Assembly (NCBI GenBank): GCA_029203105.1
Contig: CP119318.1
Span: 1,874,501-1,938,500 of the forward strand
DNA from: Candidatus Kaistia colombiensis
Lineage (GTDB): Bacteria > Pseudomonadota > Alphaproteobacteria > Rhizobiales > Kaistiaceae
Reading direction: 5' to 3'
DNA length: 64,000 nt
Positions 25,119 to 35,008 of the stretch are shown piece after piece (position 1 is the first letter of the stretch; each line of letters begins with the position of its first letter). The notes beneath the pieces were generated by a model. That model did not search any database, had not been told where the DNA came from, and saw only the letters and a list, made by a program, of their open reading frames with translations. Both the position numbers and the translations under genes were made by a program.

Positions 25119-26642
25119 ATGACCGTCGCGCCGCGCAATCGCTGGCTCGTCCTGACCGCCGTGATCCTGGCGTTCCTGCCGGTGGTCGTCGATATGACGA
25201 TCCTGCATATCGCCGTCCCGTCGCTGACCGTCGCTCTCGGCGCGTCGGGCACGGAGATCTTGTGGATCATCGACATCTATCCGCTGATCATGGCCGGCCT
25301 TCTCGTGCCGATGGGGACGCTTGGCGATCGCGTCGGCCACCGCCGGCTGATGCTGACCGGCCTGGCGATCTTCGGCACGGCCTCGGTCTGCGCGGCCTTT
25401 TCGCCGACAGCGATGATGCTGATCCTCGCGCGTGTCTTGCTGGCCGTCGGCTCGTCGATGATCATTCCGAGCGTGCTGGCGATCATCCGGCAAACCTTCG
25501 AGGATCCGAAGGAGAGGGCGCTTGCGCTCGGCGCCTGGACCACGGTCGCCTCGGCTGGTGCTGCCATCGGCCCGCTGACGGGCGGTTTCCTGCTCGAGCA
25601 TTTCTGGTGGGGATCGGTGTTCCTGATCAACGTGCCGATCATGCTAGTCGTGCTGCCGGTCGTGTTCCTGCTGATCCCGAACCGGCCCGTCGCGGCTGAG
25701 GGAAGCTGGAAGATCGGCCATGCGCTTCTGCTGATTGCCGGCCTGATCGCGACGGTCTACGCGGTGAAGACCGGCTTCAAGGCGGGACCGTCCGTCTGGG
25801 TTTTGGGCGTTCTCGCTCTGGGTCTCTGCTTGATGGCCTGGTTCGGGAGGCTGCAGGTGGTCGCCGCGGGGCCGATGCTTGACCTGTCGCTGTTCCGCAA
25901 GCCGGCCATTTCGGTCGGCATGCTGATGGCCTTCGTCGCATCCGGCTCGCTCGCCGGCTTCGAACTGCTGCTGGCGCAGGAGCTGCAATATGTCTATGGT
26001 CGGACGCCGCTGCAGGCCGGCCTGTTCATGATGCCGCTGGTCGTCGCCTCGGCCATTGCCGGGCCGATCGCCGGCAAGCTGGCCGGGCGCTTCGGACTGC
26101 GCTGGCTCGGCACGATCGGCCTCGGCGCCGCTGCCGCGGCACTGTTCGGGATCAGCCAGTCGAACATTGGCGGCGACGACGTTGTCATTGGTTGCCTGAT
26201 GGCGGTGCTCGGTTTCGCGCTCGGCGTCGGCCTGCTGGCGTCGTCGGCCGCCATCATGGGCGCCGCGCCGGTCGAGAAGGCGGGCGCCGCCGGTTCGCTG
26301 GAGGCTACCGGCTATGAACTCGGTGCCGGCCTCGGGATCACTTTCTTCGGCGTTCTACTCAGCACGATCTATCGCGCCAATTTCGCCGGTACGGCCGGAC
26401 TGGGCGCCGATCTGGACGCGGCATCCGGGTCGATCGGCGAGGCGATGGTGATCGCCCGTCGGATCGGCGGGCCGGAGGGAGAGGCTGTCGCGGAAGCGGC
26501 CCGGGTCGCGTTCGCCAGCGCCCACGGCTCGGTGCTGGTGGTGACGGCGAGCCTGATCGCCATGCTGGCGGTCGTGGTCTTCTGGGCGTTGCGCCGCGAA
26601 AGCGCCTCGCGCGAAGCTGCGGCGGTTACGACGGAGCCGTGA
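25119..26642 (+). CDS. MFS drug/solute efflux transporter, 14-TM DHA2 type
   Basis: Proton-driven exporter of the EmrB/QacA/SmvA group in the inner membrane. I chose ATG 25119 because GGAG lies six bases ahead; in-frame ATGs at 25107 and 25113 are alternatives. About 507 residues with 14 hydrophobic segments. Motifs: 'VVVDMTILHIAVPSL' (TM1, motif D1), 'GTLGDRVGHRRLMLTGL' (motif A), 'RVLLAVGSSMIIPSVLAII' and 'GPLTGGFLLEHFWWGSVFLINVPI' (motif C region). The substrate is unknown. Its divergent TetR neighbour should control it. Confidence 0.9.
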   Translation: MTVAPRNRWLVLTAVILAFLPVVVDMTILHIAVPSLTVALGASGTEILWIIDIYPLIMAGLLVPMGTLGDRVGHRRLMLTGLAIFGTASVCAAFSPTAMMLILARVLLAVGSSMIIPSVLAIIRQTFEDPKERALALGAWTTVASAGAAIGPLTGGFLLEHFWWGSVFLINVPIMLVVLPVVFLLIPNRPVAAEGSWKIGHALLLIAGLIATVYAVKTGFKAGPSVWVLGVLALGLCLMAWFGRLQVVAAGPMLDLSLFRKPAISVGMLMAFVASGSLAGFELLLAQELQYVYGRTPLQAGLFMMPLVVASAIAGPIAGKLAGRFGLRWLGTIGLGAAAAALFGISQSNIGGDDVVIGCLMAVLGFALGVGLLASSAAIMGAAPVEKAGAAGSLEATGYELGAGLGITFFGVLLSTIYRANFAGTAGLGADLDAASGSIGEAMVIARRIGGPEGEAVAEAARVAFASAHGSVLVVTASLIAMLAVVVFWALRRESASREAAAVTTEP

Positions 26643-26881
26643 GGCTCGATTGCGAACTCCTGCGCCCGGGCCGAGCGGCCCGATGCTGCAATGCGGGCAA
26701 TCGATGATGGCCTGCATCAAAAAAGTATCGGTCAGATGAAGCCGGTTTGGTAGCATAGACCTTCATAGCTCCCTACGGTCGGGGGGCATGCAGAGAACCG
26801 CGTAAAGCTGGCCTGCTGGGAGTTCCGTGACCATACCGGCCAAGCACCGGCATGGCGCGGTTTAGGGTGGGGAGGTCCGCC

Positions 26882-27766
26882 GTGACGCCAGATCTGGAAG
26901 TCGTGGATATTCGCCGTGGCGAATCCTACAAGGCTTGGGAGCACGGCTACCCGTTTCGCACGGTCCGCTGGCATTTCCATCCCGAATACGAGCTGCACCA
27001 CGTCGTCGCGACGGAGGGACGCTATTTCGTCGGCGACTTCATCGGCGCGTTCGAGCCCGGAAATCTGGTGCTGACGGGGCCGAACCTGCCGCACAACTGG
27101 ATCAGCGACCTGCCGGAAGGCGCGACCGTGCCGCTGCGCTGCCGCATGGTGCTGTTCTCGCAGGAGTTCATCGGCAGCCTGATGAACCTGGCGCCGGAAC
27201 TGGCGGCCTTCGAGCGCGTGCTGGAACTGAGCCGGCGCGGCGCCCTGTTCCAGCCGGCGACAGCCGCGGAAGCGGCGCCGGTGATGAAGGAGATGATCGA
27301 GGCGCAGGGCATTCGCCGGCTCGAACTCCTGATCGGCCTGATGGGCATTCTGAGCCGCTCGAACGACACGCGACCGCTCGCCAGCTCGCACTATCTGCCG
27401 GACCCATCCGGCTACATGTCGGTCGGCATCAACCAGGCGCTCGCCTATATTGGCGAGCACTTGACCGAACCTTTCAGCGAGACCGACCTCGCCCAGATTG
27501 CCGGCCAGAGCGCAAGCGCGTTCTCCCGCAGCTTCCGCCGCCATACGGGCATGGCGCTGGTGCAGTTCGTCAATCGCCTTCGTATCAACCTGGCGTGCCA
27601 GTTGCTGATGAGCGACGGAGCGCAGTCGATCACCGAGATTTGCTACGCGGTCGGGTTCAACAATCTGTCCAATTTCAACCGCCAGTTCCTGGCGCAGAAG
27701 GGCATGCCGCCCTCGCGTTTTCGGACTTTGCTGGCGGAGAATTCAAGGGTGGCAAGAGCCGCCTGA
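26882..27766 (+). CDS. AraC-family transcriptional regulator
   Basis: Sugar-responsive activator, 294 residues from GTG 26882. That start has GGAGG (26871-26875) at ideal distance; an in-frame ATG at 26852 lacks a site. The N-terminal half is a cupin ('WHFHPEYELHHVVATEGRYFVGDF' pattern, 'NLVLTGPNLPHNW'). The C-terminal 100 residues hold two HTH motifs: 'FSETDLAQIAGQSASAFSRSFRRHTG' and 'SITEICYAVGFNNLSNFNRQFLAQKG'. It precedes the CUT2 importer operon by 242 bases and is its likely activator. The gap before it (26643-26881) shows a small hairpin CGGGCC-GAGC-GGCCCG near 26667 and nothing else I can assign. Confidence 0.9.
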   Translation: MTPDLEVVDIRRGESYKAWEHGYPFRTVRWHFHPEYELHHVVATEGRYFVGDFIGAFEPGNLVLTGPNLPHNWISDLPEGATVPLRCRMVLFSQEFIGSLMNLAPELAAFERVLELSRRGALFQPATAAEAAPVMKEMIEAQGIRRLELLIGLMGILSRSNDTRPLASSHYLPDPSGYMSVGINQALAYIGEHLTEPFSETDLAQIAGQSASAFSRSFRRHTGMALVQFVNRLRINLACQLLMSDGAQSITEICYAVGFNNLSNFNRQFLAQKGMPPSRFRTLLAENSRVARAA

Positions 27767-27921
27767 GAGCAGCGGAGGAGCAGGAGGAAGTCGATTACGG
27801 TCGAATGCCCAAGGTGAAGCGCTTGCCCGCTTCGCCAACGGGATTGCTTTTCTGAAATTCCAAGAAAAAAGCGGGGCAAGGCAGTTTTGACGCGAAGGCC
27901 CGAAAGGACCCGAGCCGACAT

Positions 27922-27950
27922 GGCAAGTATCGGGATGTCCGAATCTTGCC
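27922..27950. promoter_or_regulatory. nested inverted repeat ahead of the XylF-like gene
   Basis: GGCAAG and CTTGCC form exact outer arms, with TCGG and CCGA inside, around GATGT. It ends 58 bases before the start at 28009 and may be the AraC site or a leader hairpin. Confidence 0.35.
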
Positions 27951-28008
27951 GTGAACCGCCGCGCCGACGCTTCTCATAAGCACATTCATTTCACAGGGAG
28001 AAGACGGA

Positions 28009-29079
28009 ATGACCAAATTTGCTTGGAAGCGCGCCGCCGCTATGGCGCTGGCGACATCGATGCTGGGCGGCCTCATGGCCGTTTCGCACGCCGCCGAGGT
28101 CACGGATGCCACCGTGGCGTTCCTGATGCCCGACCAGGGATCGACCCGCTACGAAGAGCACGACTATCCGGGCTTCAAGGCCGAAATGGCCAAGCTCTGC
28201 CCCGGCTGCAAGGTGATCTATCTGAACGCCGGCGCCGATGCGACGCGCCAGCAGCAGCAGTTTAATTCGGTCATCTCGCAGGGCGCCAAGGCAATCGTGC
28301 TGGATCCGGTCGACTCGGCCGCCGCCGCCTCGCTGGTCCAGCTCGCCCAGAGCCAGGGCATCAAGGTCGTCGCCTATGACCGCCCGATTCCGGACGCCAA
28401 GGCCGATTTCTACGTCTCCTTCAACAATGAGGGCATCGGCAAGGCGATTGCGGATTCGCTCGTCGACGAGCTCAAGGCGCGCAACGTTTCGCCGGACGCA
28501 GGCGGCGTCTTGCAGATCAACGGTTCGCCGACCGATGCGGCGGCCGGCTTGATCAAGAAGGGCATCCATTCCGGCCTCGACAACAGCGGCTACAAGATTC
28601 TGGCCGAATACGACACCCCGGACTGGACGCCGGCCAAAGCCCAGGAATGGGCGAGCGGCCAGGTGACGCGCTTCGGCGACAAGATCGTCGGCATCGTCGC
28701 CGCCAATGACGGCACCGGCGGCGGCGCCATCGCCGCGCTCAAGGCCGCGGGCGTCGACCCCTTGCCCCCCGTCACGGGCAATGACGCGACGATCGCCGCG
28801 CTGCAGCTGATCATTGCCGGCGATCAGTACAACACTATTTCCAAGCCGAGCGAGATCGTGGCGGCGGCCGCCGCGAATGTCGTGATGGACCTCCTGAAGG
28901 GTGAAACCCCGAAGGCGGAAATGGAACTCTACAACACGCCGTCGCAGCTCTTCACCCCGGCGGTCGTCACGGCCAACAACCTGAAGGCCGAGATCATCGA
29001 CAAGAACATCACGCCGGCTGCAACGCTGTGCGTCGATCGCTATGTCGAGGGTTGCAAGGCACTCGGCATCCTCAAGTAA
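28009..29079 (+). CDS. periplasmic monosaccharide-binding protein (xylose/fructose-type, CUT2)
   Basis: Receptor of the importer encoded by the next two genes. The 356-residue protein starts with a signal peptide ('MTKFAWKRAAAMALATSMLGG', cleavage after 'SHA' near 27). The body has 'VAFLMPDQGSTRYEEHDYPGF', 'KAIVLDPVDSAAAASLVQLAQ', 'KVVAYDRPI' and 'GIVAANDGTGGGAIAALKAAG', the XylF-like pattern for aldose or ketose binding. GGGAGAAG precedes the start. It is followed by an intercistronic hairpin. Confidence 0.9.
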   Translation: MTKFAWKRAAAMALATSMLGGLMAVSHAAEVTDATVAFLMPDQGSTRYEEHDYPGFKAEMAKLCPGCKVIYLNAGADATRQQQQFNSVISQGAKAIVLDPVDSAAAASLVQLAQSQGIKVVAYDRPIPDAKADFYVSFNNEGIGKAIADSLVDELKARNVSPDAGGVLQINGSPTDAAAGLIKKGIHSGLDNSGYKILAEYDTPDWTPAKAQEWASGQVTRFGDKIVGIVAANDGTGGGAIAALKAAGVDPLPPVTGNDATIAALQLIIAGDQYNTISKPSEIVAAAAANVVMDLLKGETPKAEMELYNTPSQLFTPAVVTANNLKAEIIDKNITPAATLCVDRYVEGCKALGILK

Positions 29080-29085
29080 GCGGGA

Positions 29086-29113
29086 CCGCCCGGCCTCTCC
29101 GGAGGCCGGGCGG
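29086..29113 (+). promoter_or_regulatory. intercistronic hairpin after the XylF-like gene
   Basis: CCGCCCGGCCT (29086-29096) and AGGCCGGGCGG (29103-29113) are exact arms around CTCCGG, seven bases after the stop. There is no T-run. Confidence 0.6.
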
Positions 29114-29155
29114 AACTCTGTCCGCGAAACCGATCCTGTAGAGGCTTGCCAAGGC

Positions 29156-29995
29156 ATGACAAACACAGAGCAAGGCGCTGCCCGCCTTCAAGGCGCTCCT
29201 GCGACCGGCGATCCGGTCCTCAGCCTCCGGGGCATTTCCAAGCATTTCGGCGCCGTCTCGGCGTTGACCGATATCGATCTCGACGTCCACGCCGGCGAAG
29301 TCGTGGCGCTGGTCGGCGACAATGGCGCCGGCAAGTCGACGCTGGTCAAGATCCTCTCCGGCGTGCACCAGCCAAGCGCCGGTACAATCCGTTTCCAGGG
29401 AGAGACGGTGACGCTGGACGATCCGAGCGCGGCGCTGTCGCTGGGCATCGCGACCGTGTTCCAGGACCTTGCGCTCTGCGAGAACCTCGACGTCGTCGCC
29501 AACATCTTCCTCGGCAAGGAGCTCAATGCGCTGCAGATGGACGAGGTCTCGATGGAGACGCGTTCGTGGATGCTGCTGAACGAGCTTTCGGCCCGTATTC
29601 CGAGCGTCCGGGTTGCCGTCGCCTCGCTTTCGGGCGGACAGCGTCAGACGGTCGCCATCGCACGCTCGCTGCTGCTCGATCCCAAGCTGATCCTGCTTGA
29701 TGAGCCGACGGCGGCGCTCGGTGTCGCCCAGACAGCCGAGGTGCTCGACCTGATCGAGCGCGTGCGCGATCGCGGCCTCGGCGTCGTGATGATCAGTCAC
29801 AACATGGAAGATGTCCGTGCGGTGGCCGACCGCGTCGTCGTGCTCCGGCTCGGCCGCAACAACGGTGAATTCACTCCGGATGCCTCGAACGAGGAACTGG
29901 TGAGCGCCATCACCGGCGCATCGAATAATTCGGTTTCCAGGCGCGCCGGTCGACGGCAAGCCCAGGCCGCCCAGCACCCGGAGTCTGGCCAATGA
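29156..29995 (+). CDS. sugar ABC transporter ATP-binding protein, single domain (FrcA-like, CUT2)
   Basis: ATPase of the importer. The frame extends upstream through the hairpin, but ATG 29156 gives a normal 279-residue single-NBD protein. Walker A 'GDNGAGKSTLVKILSG' is near residue 52, Q-loop 'TVFQDLALCENLDV', signature 'LSGGQRQTVAIARSL', Walker B 'LILLDEPTAALG' and 'VMISHNMEDVRAVADR'. Most CUT2 ATPases are fused doubles of about 500 residues; this is half size, as in the rhizobial fructose importer FrcA. It overlaps the permease start by four bases. Confidence 0.9.
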   Translation: MTNTEQGAARLQGAPATGDPVLSLRGISKHFGAVSALTDIDLDVHAGEVVALVGDNGAGKSTLVKILSGVHQPSAGTIRFQGETVTLDDPSAALSLGIATVFQDLALCENLDVVANIFLGKELNALQMDEVSMETRSWMLLNELSARIPSVRVAVASLSGGQRQTVAIARSLLLDPKLILLDEPTAALGVAQTAEVLDLIERVRDRGLGVVMISHNMEDVRAVADRVVVLRLGRNNGEFTPDASNEELVSAITGASNNSVSRRAGRRQAQAAQHPESGQ

Positions 29996-31254
29996 CCGAC
30001 AACAGCAAATCCGTCGCTCCCCCCGCTTCGCCGATGCTCGATCGTCGCGATGAACGGGTCGCGCATTCGGCCAGCGTCGGCGACAGTATCCGGGCCCTTC
30101 TCGACCGGATCCGCTCCGGCGATCTCGGCATGCTGCCGGTCATCGTCGGGCTGATCATCATCTGGACGGTCTTCTCGATCCTCAACCCGGTCTTCCTGAC
30201 CCCGAACAACCTGGTCAATTTGCTGTTCGATTCCTCGACCGTCGGCATCATCTCGCTCGGCATCGTCTGCATGCTGATGGTAGGCGAGATCGACCTGTCG
30301 GTCGGTTCGGTCAGCGGCGTCGCCTCGGCCATCCTCGGCGTGCTCTGGGTCAACCAGGGCCTTCCCGCCGGGCTCGCCATGCTGGCCGCCGTCGCCGCTG
30401 GCGCGCTGATCGGCTTCCTCTATGCGCAGCTCTTCAACCGCTTTGGCATGCCGAGCTTCGTGGCAACGCTGGCGGGACTGCTGACCTTCCTCGGTTTGCA
30501 GCTCTATCTGCTCGGAACCACCGGCTCGATCAATCTGCCCTATGGCTCGCCGCTGGTCCGTTTCGGCCAGCTGATGGTGATGCCGGCCATCGTCTCCGTC
30601 ATCCTGGCCGCCGTGCCGGGGGTGGTGATGCTTTATACCGGCTATCGCACCGCCGCCCGCCGCCGGGCGGCCGGTCTTTCCTCGCAATCGTCGGGCGGCA
30701 TCATCGCCCGTGCCGCGGCGGTCACGATCGTGGCGGAGCTCATCGTCGCCTATCTCAACCAGGGTCGCGGCGTGCCATGGATGTTCGGCCTGTTCGTCGG
30801 CCTGGTGCTGGCGATGCAGTATGCGCTGACGCGGACGCGCTGGGGCCGCTCGATGTTCGCCGTCGGCGGCAATCGCGAGGCGGCGCGGCGCGCCGGCATC
30901 AACGTCCGCGCCATCTACACCAGCGCCTTCGTCTGCTGTTCGACGCTGGCGGCCTTCGGCGGCATCATGGCGGCGTCGCGGCTTGCGTCGTCCAGCCAGC
31001 AGGCCGGCACCGGCGACGTCAATTTGAATGCGATCGCGGCGGCCGTCATCGGTGGCACCAGCCTGTTCGGCGGGCGCGGCAGCGCTTACTCCGCGCTGCT
31101 CGGCATCATCGTGATCCAGTCGATTTCGAGCGGCCTGACCTTGCTCGATCTGTCGTCATCGCTTCGCTACATGATCACCGGTGGCGTGCTGGCCATCGCT
31201 GTCATCGTCGACTCGCTCGCCCGTCGTTCGCGCGTCAGCCACGGTCGCGCCTGA
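29992..31254 (+). CDS. sugar ABC transporter permease (XylH/FrcC-like, CUT2)
   Basis: Inner-membrane channel of the same importer. At 420 residues it is longer than RbsC (about 320), as XylH-type permeases are; the extra length is a roughly 40-residue cytoplasmic N-terminus and a central polar loop ('YRTAARRRAAGLSSQSSGG' near residue 230). CUT2 landmarks: 'GEIDLSVGSVSGVASAILG' and 'GRSMFAVGGNREAARRAGI', then 'AAVIGGTSLFGGRGSAYSALLG'. Start overlaps the ATPase stop (ATGA). Confidence 0.92.
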   Translation: MTDNSKSVAPPASPMLDRRDERVAHSASVGDSIRALLDRIRSGDLGMLPVIVGLIIIWTVFSILNPVFLTPNNLVNLLFDSSTVGIISLGIVCMLMVGEIDLSVGSVSGVASAILGVLWVNQGLPAGLAMLAAVAAGALIGFLYAQLFNRFGMPSFVATLAGLLTFLGLQLYLLGTTGSINLPYGSPLVRFGQLMVMPAIVSVILAAVPGVVMLYTGYRTAARRRAAGLSSQSSGGIIARAAAVTIVAELIVAYLNQGRGVPWMFGLFVGLVLAMQYALTRTRWGRSMFAVGGNREAARRAGINVRAIYTSAFVCCSTLAAFGGIMAASRLASSSQQAGTGDVNLNAIAAAVIGGTSLFGGRGSAYSALLGIIVIQSISSGLTLLDLSSSLRYMITGGVLAIAVIVDSLARRSRVSHGRA

Positions 31255-31265
31255 TCCCCTCATGC

Positions 31266-31293
31266 AAGGCGCCGCCGGATGCGGCGGCGCCTT
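31266..31293 (+). promoter_or_regulatory. hairpin between permease and SDR genes
   Basis: AAGGCGCCGCC (31266-31276) and GGCGGCGCCTT (31283-31293) are exact arms around six bases. No T-run follows. It may end part of the transport transcripts. Confidence 0.5.
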
Positions 31294-31410
31294 GCCGACA
31301 ATCCGGCGGCAGCAACGCGTCCCCGACGCCACCCGCGCTGCTGCGCCGATCCGGGCCGGTCGCAAACCGGTTCATTTGCCCATTCGGCATTTTCAGGAAG
31401 GAAGACGATC

Positions 31411-32175
31411 GTGATACCCAGGAGAGGCGACGGCCAGGCCGTTCTCATCACAGGTGCCTCGCGCGGCATCGGCCGCGCCATCGCGCTGCGTTTCGCGGCC
31501 GAGGGCTACCATGTCGTGGCCATGGACATTTCGCGGCAGGAGGGTGACCTCAAGCAGGTCCAGGACCTGATCCGTCAGGAGAACGGCAAGTGCGATCTCG
31601 TCTTCGGCGATGTCAGCAATCCGGAATCGGTCAAGATGTTCGTTGCCGAGGCCAGGACGATGGCCGGCCATATCGATGTTCTGGTCAACAATGCCGGCGT
31701 CTTGTCGTTGGCGCTGGTCGACGACATCGAGCCCGACGAATGGGACCGCATGTATGACGTCAACACCAAGGGCACGTTCCTGGTGTGCCAGGCGCTGCTC
31801 GCCCAGTTCCGCGAAGCCGGCAAGGGTCGCATCATCAACATCGCCTCGATCGGCGGCAAGCGCGGCGCGCCGCTGCAGGCGCACTACTGCTCGTCGAAGG
31901 CGGCCGTCATCGGCTTCACCCATATTCTGGCGCAGGAAGTGGCCAAGGACGGCATCACCGTCAACGCCGTATGCCCCGGCATCATCGATACCGAAATGGG
32001 CCGCAACAACTATCGCGACGCGGCGGCGCTGCAGGCGGTGAAGGACAAGACCGCCATGGGCCGTCTCGGCTACCCGGAGGACGTCGTCGGCGCGGTCGCC
32101 TTCTTCGCCTCCGACGATGCCTCGTTCATCACCGGACAGGCGCTGAACGTCTGCGGCGGCATCATCTTCCACTGA
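31411..32175 (+). CDS. short-chain dehydrogenase/reductase (sugar or sugar-alcohol dehydrogenase)
   Basis: NAD(P)-dependent oxidoreductase, 254 residues from GTG 31411 (AGGAAGGAAG ahead). The Rossmann glycine motif 'TGASRGIGRA' is at about residues 15-24, 'NNAG' near 97, and the catalytic S-Y-K in 'INIASIGG' and 'YCSSKAAV'. An acidic residue after beta-2 ('VAMDIS') favours NAD over NADP. It lies behind the xylose/fructose-type importer and probably oxidises the imported sugar, its derived polyol or a downstream intermediate. Confidence 0.9.
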   Translation: MIPRRGDGQAVLITGASRGIGRAIALRFAAEGYHVVAMDISRQEGDLKQVQDLIRQENGKCDLVFGDVSNPESVKMFVAEARTMAGHIDVLVNNAGVLSLALVDDIEPDEWDRMYDVNTKGTFLVCQALLAQFREAGKGRIINIASIGGKRGAPLQAHYCSSKAAVIGFTHILAQEVAKDGITVNAVCPGIIDTEMGRNNYRDAAALQAVKDKTAMGRLGYPEDVVGAVAFFASDDASFITGQALNVCGGIIFH

Positions 32176-32204
32176 AACAGGCCGCGCCCAGCCGGGCGAG
32201 GTCG

Positions 32205-32239
32205 CCTCGACGCCGCCACCTCCCATGGCGGCGTCGAGG
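32205..32239. terminator. bidirectional hairpin between convergent genes
   Basis: CCTCGACGCCGCCA (32205-32218) and TGGCGGCGTCGAGG (32226-32239) are exact 14-base arms around a seven-base loop, placed between the SDR (+) and HAD (-) stops. Confidence 0.65.
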
Positions 32240-32244
32240 GCCCG

Positions 32245-32874
32245 TCAGTCGTCGCCCGCTTCGAAGCCGAGATCCGCCAGCGCCTTCTCGGTCGAGGCGA
32301 GGCCCGTATGCGTGAGGCCGCCTATGCCGAGGCCGGCGGCGAGATCGACGAATTCCTTCGTGTTGTCGATGTAGAACACCTGCTCCGGCGGGGTCAGGGA
32401 GATCTCCAGCGCCATGCGGAAGATCTCTGGATCCGGCTTGCGGACATGCACGAAGCTGGACGAGATGAAGACGTCGAACAGGCGGTCGAGGCCGAATGTC
32501 CGGATCCGGTAGGCGTTCAGCTCCAGCGCTTCGTTGCTGACCGCGACGAGCTTCAGCCGGTAGCGCTCCTTGAGCCGGGAAAGGAGCGCCAGCATGCCGT
32601 TGTCGGGGCTCGACTGCGCGCACATGTACTCCCAGAAGGCCTCGCGGCTGAAGGGGCGGGGCTCGTTGAAGATCACGCGGCTCAGATAATCGTCGAGCCC
32701 GAGCCGCCCTTCTTCATAGGCGACGACATTCGCCTGGTGCCGGGACTGCATCGCGTCCCAGTCCAGCCCGAAGGTCTGCGCCGCGCGGCGGCGTGCAGCT
32801 TGGTCCCAGCCATTGCTGAGCAGGACGCCGCCGATGTCGAGAAAGAGGCAGGTGATCGTCGCTCGTTCCTGCAC
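32245..32874 (-). CDS. HAD-IA family phosphatase-like hydrolase
   Basis: Probably a sugar-phosphate or small-molecule phosphatase. In 209 residues the HAD motifs are: I 'CLFLDIGGVLLSNG' (residues 9-22; the second Asp of D-x-D is replaced by Gly in 'DIGGV', as in a large subgroup of YihX-like proteins), II 'AVSNEA', III lysine in 'VRKPDPEIF', IV 'FYIDNTKEF' with D. Because the general-acid Asp is missing from motif I, catalysis may be weak or altered. It lies six bases from the 6-phosphogluconate dehydrogenase gene on the same strand and is cotranscribed with it. Confidence 0.85.
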   Translation of the reverse strand: MQERATITCLFLDIGGVLLSNGWDQAARRRAAQTFGLDWDAMQSRHQANVVAYEEGRLGLDDYLSRVIFNEPRPFSREAFWEYMCAQSSPDNGMLALLSRLKERYRLKLVAVSNEALELNAYRIRTFGLDRLFDVFISSSFVHVRKPDPEIFRMALEISLTPPEQVFYIDNTKEFVDLAAGLGIGGLTHTGLASTEKALADLGFEAGDD

Positions 32875-32880
32875 GGCGGG

Positions 32881-33912
<1,032 letters not shown>

Positions 33913-34249
33913 TTCCATCATTCCTCGCGAGAGAGCGTTGAAGGCAAGCTTGCTAGGGAAGGGGCGTTTCTCGGGAAGGTCGGGGGCGGCCTTCCTGTCA
34001 TGGCCCCGGAGGGGTTTGGGAAGAGATAGAGCCGGCATCGTCGAGTGGTAGCCGTCGCGGTCTTGGCGACCGTATCGGCTTGCCCGCGATGATAACCATT
34101 CCCGACGACGGAGGGAATTTTCCGGATGACGGAACGGGCCTCTCGCCGATCCGTTGTTGCTGGACCGGCGTGGAATCTCCGCGTTTGGAAAATCTTGCCC
34201 GCTCGTATTCTTGCGACCATTCCATTCGTCCAGACGATCCGGATCGATC
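33913..34249. other. 337-base divergent intergenic region
   Basis: It separates the 6-phosphogluconate dehydrogenase (-) and the phosphomannomutase-like gene (+) and must contain promoters for both. I see no convincing -35/-10 pair. GGTC-near-GACC repeats around 34070 give a weak local hairpin; I found no tRNA despite a superficially similar patch. Confidence 0.4.
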
Positions 34250-35008
34250 ATGAAAAAGCTGGCTGTCTTCGACCTCGATGGAACGCTCGCCGAAAGCAAG
34301 TCGGCGCTCGATCCGGAAATGGCGGAGCTGCTCGTGCGGTTGCTGGAGGTCGTCAAGGTCGCGATCATCTCGGGCGGCGCCTGGGAGCAGTTCGAGAGCC
34401 AGGTTTTGCGCAACCTGCCGCAGGATGATCGCCTCAAGGACCTCGCGATGCTGCCAACCTGCGGCACGCAGTTCTACCGCTATGATGGCGGCTGGAAGAA
34501 GCTTTATTCGGAAGACTTTGGTCCGGAAGAGAAGAAGCAGATCATCGCCGCGCTCGACAAGGCGCTCGACGAGACCGGCTACCGCCCGGAGAAGCACTGG
34601 GGCGAGCTGATCGAGGATCGCGGCAGCCAGATCACGCTCTCCGCCCTCGGGCAGCAGGCGCCGCTCGACCAGAAGAAGAACTGGGATCCGGATTTTGCCA
34701 AACGCAACCGGATCAAGGCGATCCTGGAGCCGCTGATCCCACGCTTCTCGGTCCGTCTCGGTGGCTCGACGTCGATCGACGTGACCATGCCGGGCATCGA
34801 CAAGGCCTATGGCATCCACAAGCTTCGCGAGATGCTGCGCATCCCGATTCCCGACATGGTCTTCGTCGGCGATGCCATTTTCCCCGGCGGCAATGACTAT
34901 CCCGCCAAGCAGGCCGGCGTCGTCTCGATCCGGGTTCGCGATCCGGAGGAGACCAAGCGCGTCATCGAAGCCTTCATTGCCTGTCTGGAGAAGGGGACGC
35001 GGCCGTGA
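34250..35008 (+). CDS. HAD-IIB protein resembling eukaryotic-type phosphomannomutase
   Basis: Either a phosphomannomutase (mannose 1-phosphate to mannose 6-phosphate) or a sugar phosphatase of the same fold. The 252-residue protein from ATG 34250 has motif I 'FDLDGTLAESK' (residues 6-16), motif II 'AIISGGAWEQFE', a cap domain, then 'LGGSTSIDVTMPGIDKAYGI' near 180-199 and motif IV 'VFVGDAIFPGGNDYPAKQAG'. The last two closely follow the eukaryotic PMM pattern (GG-x-x-S-x-D, W/G-x-D-K, P-G-G-N-D). Its stop overlaps the GTG of the GH130 gene, so the two proteins work together. The Shine-Dalgarno is weak. Confidence 0.82.
   Translation: MKKLAVFDLDGTLAESKSALDPEMAELLVRLLEVVKVAIISGGAWEQFESQVLRNLPQDDRLKDLAMLPTCGTQFYRYDGGWKKLYSEDFGPEEKKQIIAALDKALDETGYRPEKHWGELIEDRGSQITLSALGQQAPLDQKKNWDPDFAKRNRIKAILEPLIPRFSVRLGGSTSIDVTMPGIDKAYGIHKLREMLRIPIPDMVFVGDAIFPGGNDYPAKQAGVVSIRVRDPEETKRVIEAFIACLEKGTRP

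Noticed and set aside
34040..34115. tRNA-like patch (AGTGGTAGCC followed by an anticodon-like hairpin)
   Set aside because: There is no acceptor stem and no T-loop GGTTCGAATCC; the resemblance is limited to the D-arm.
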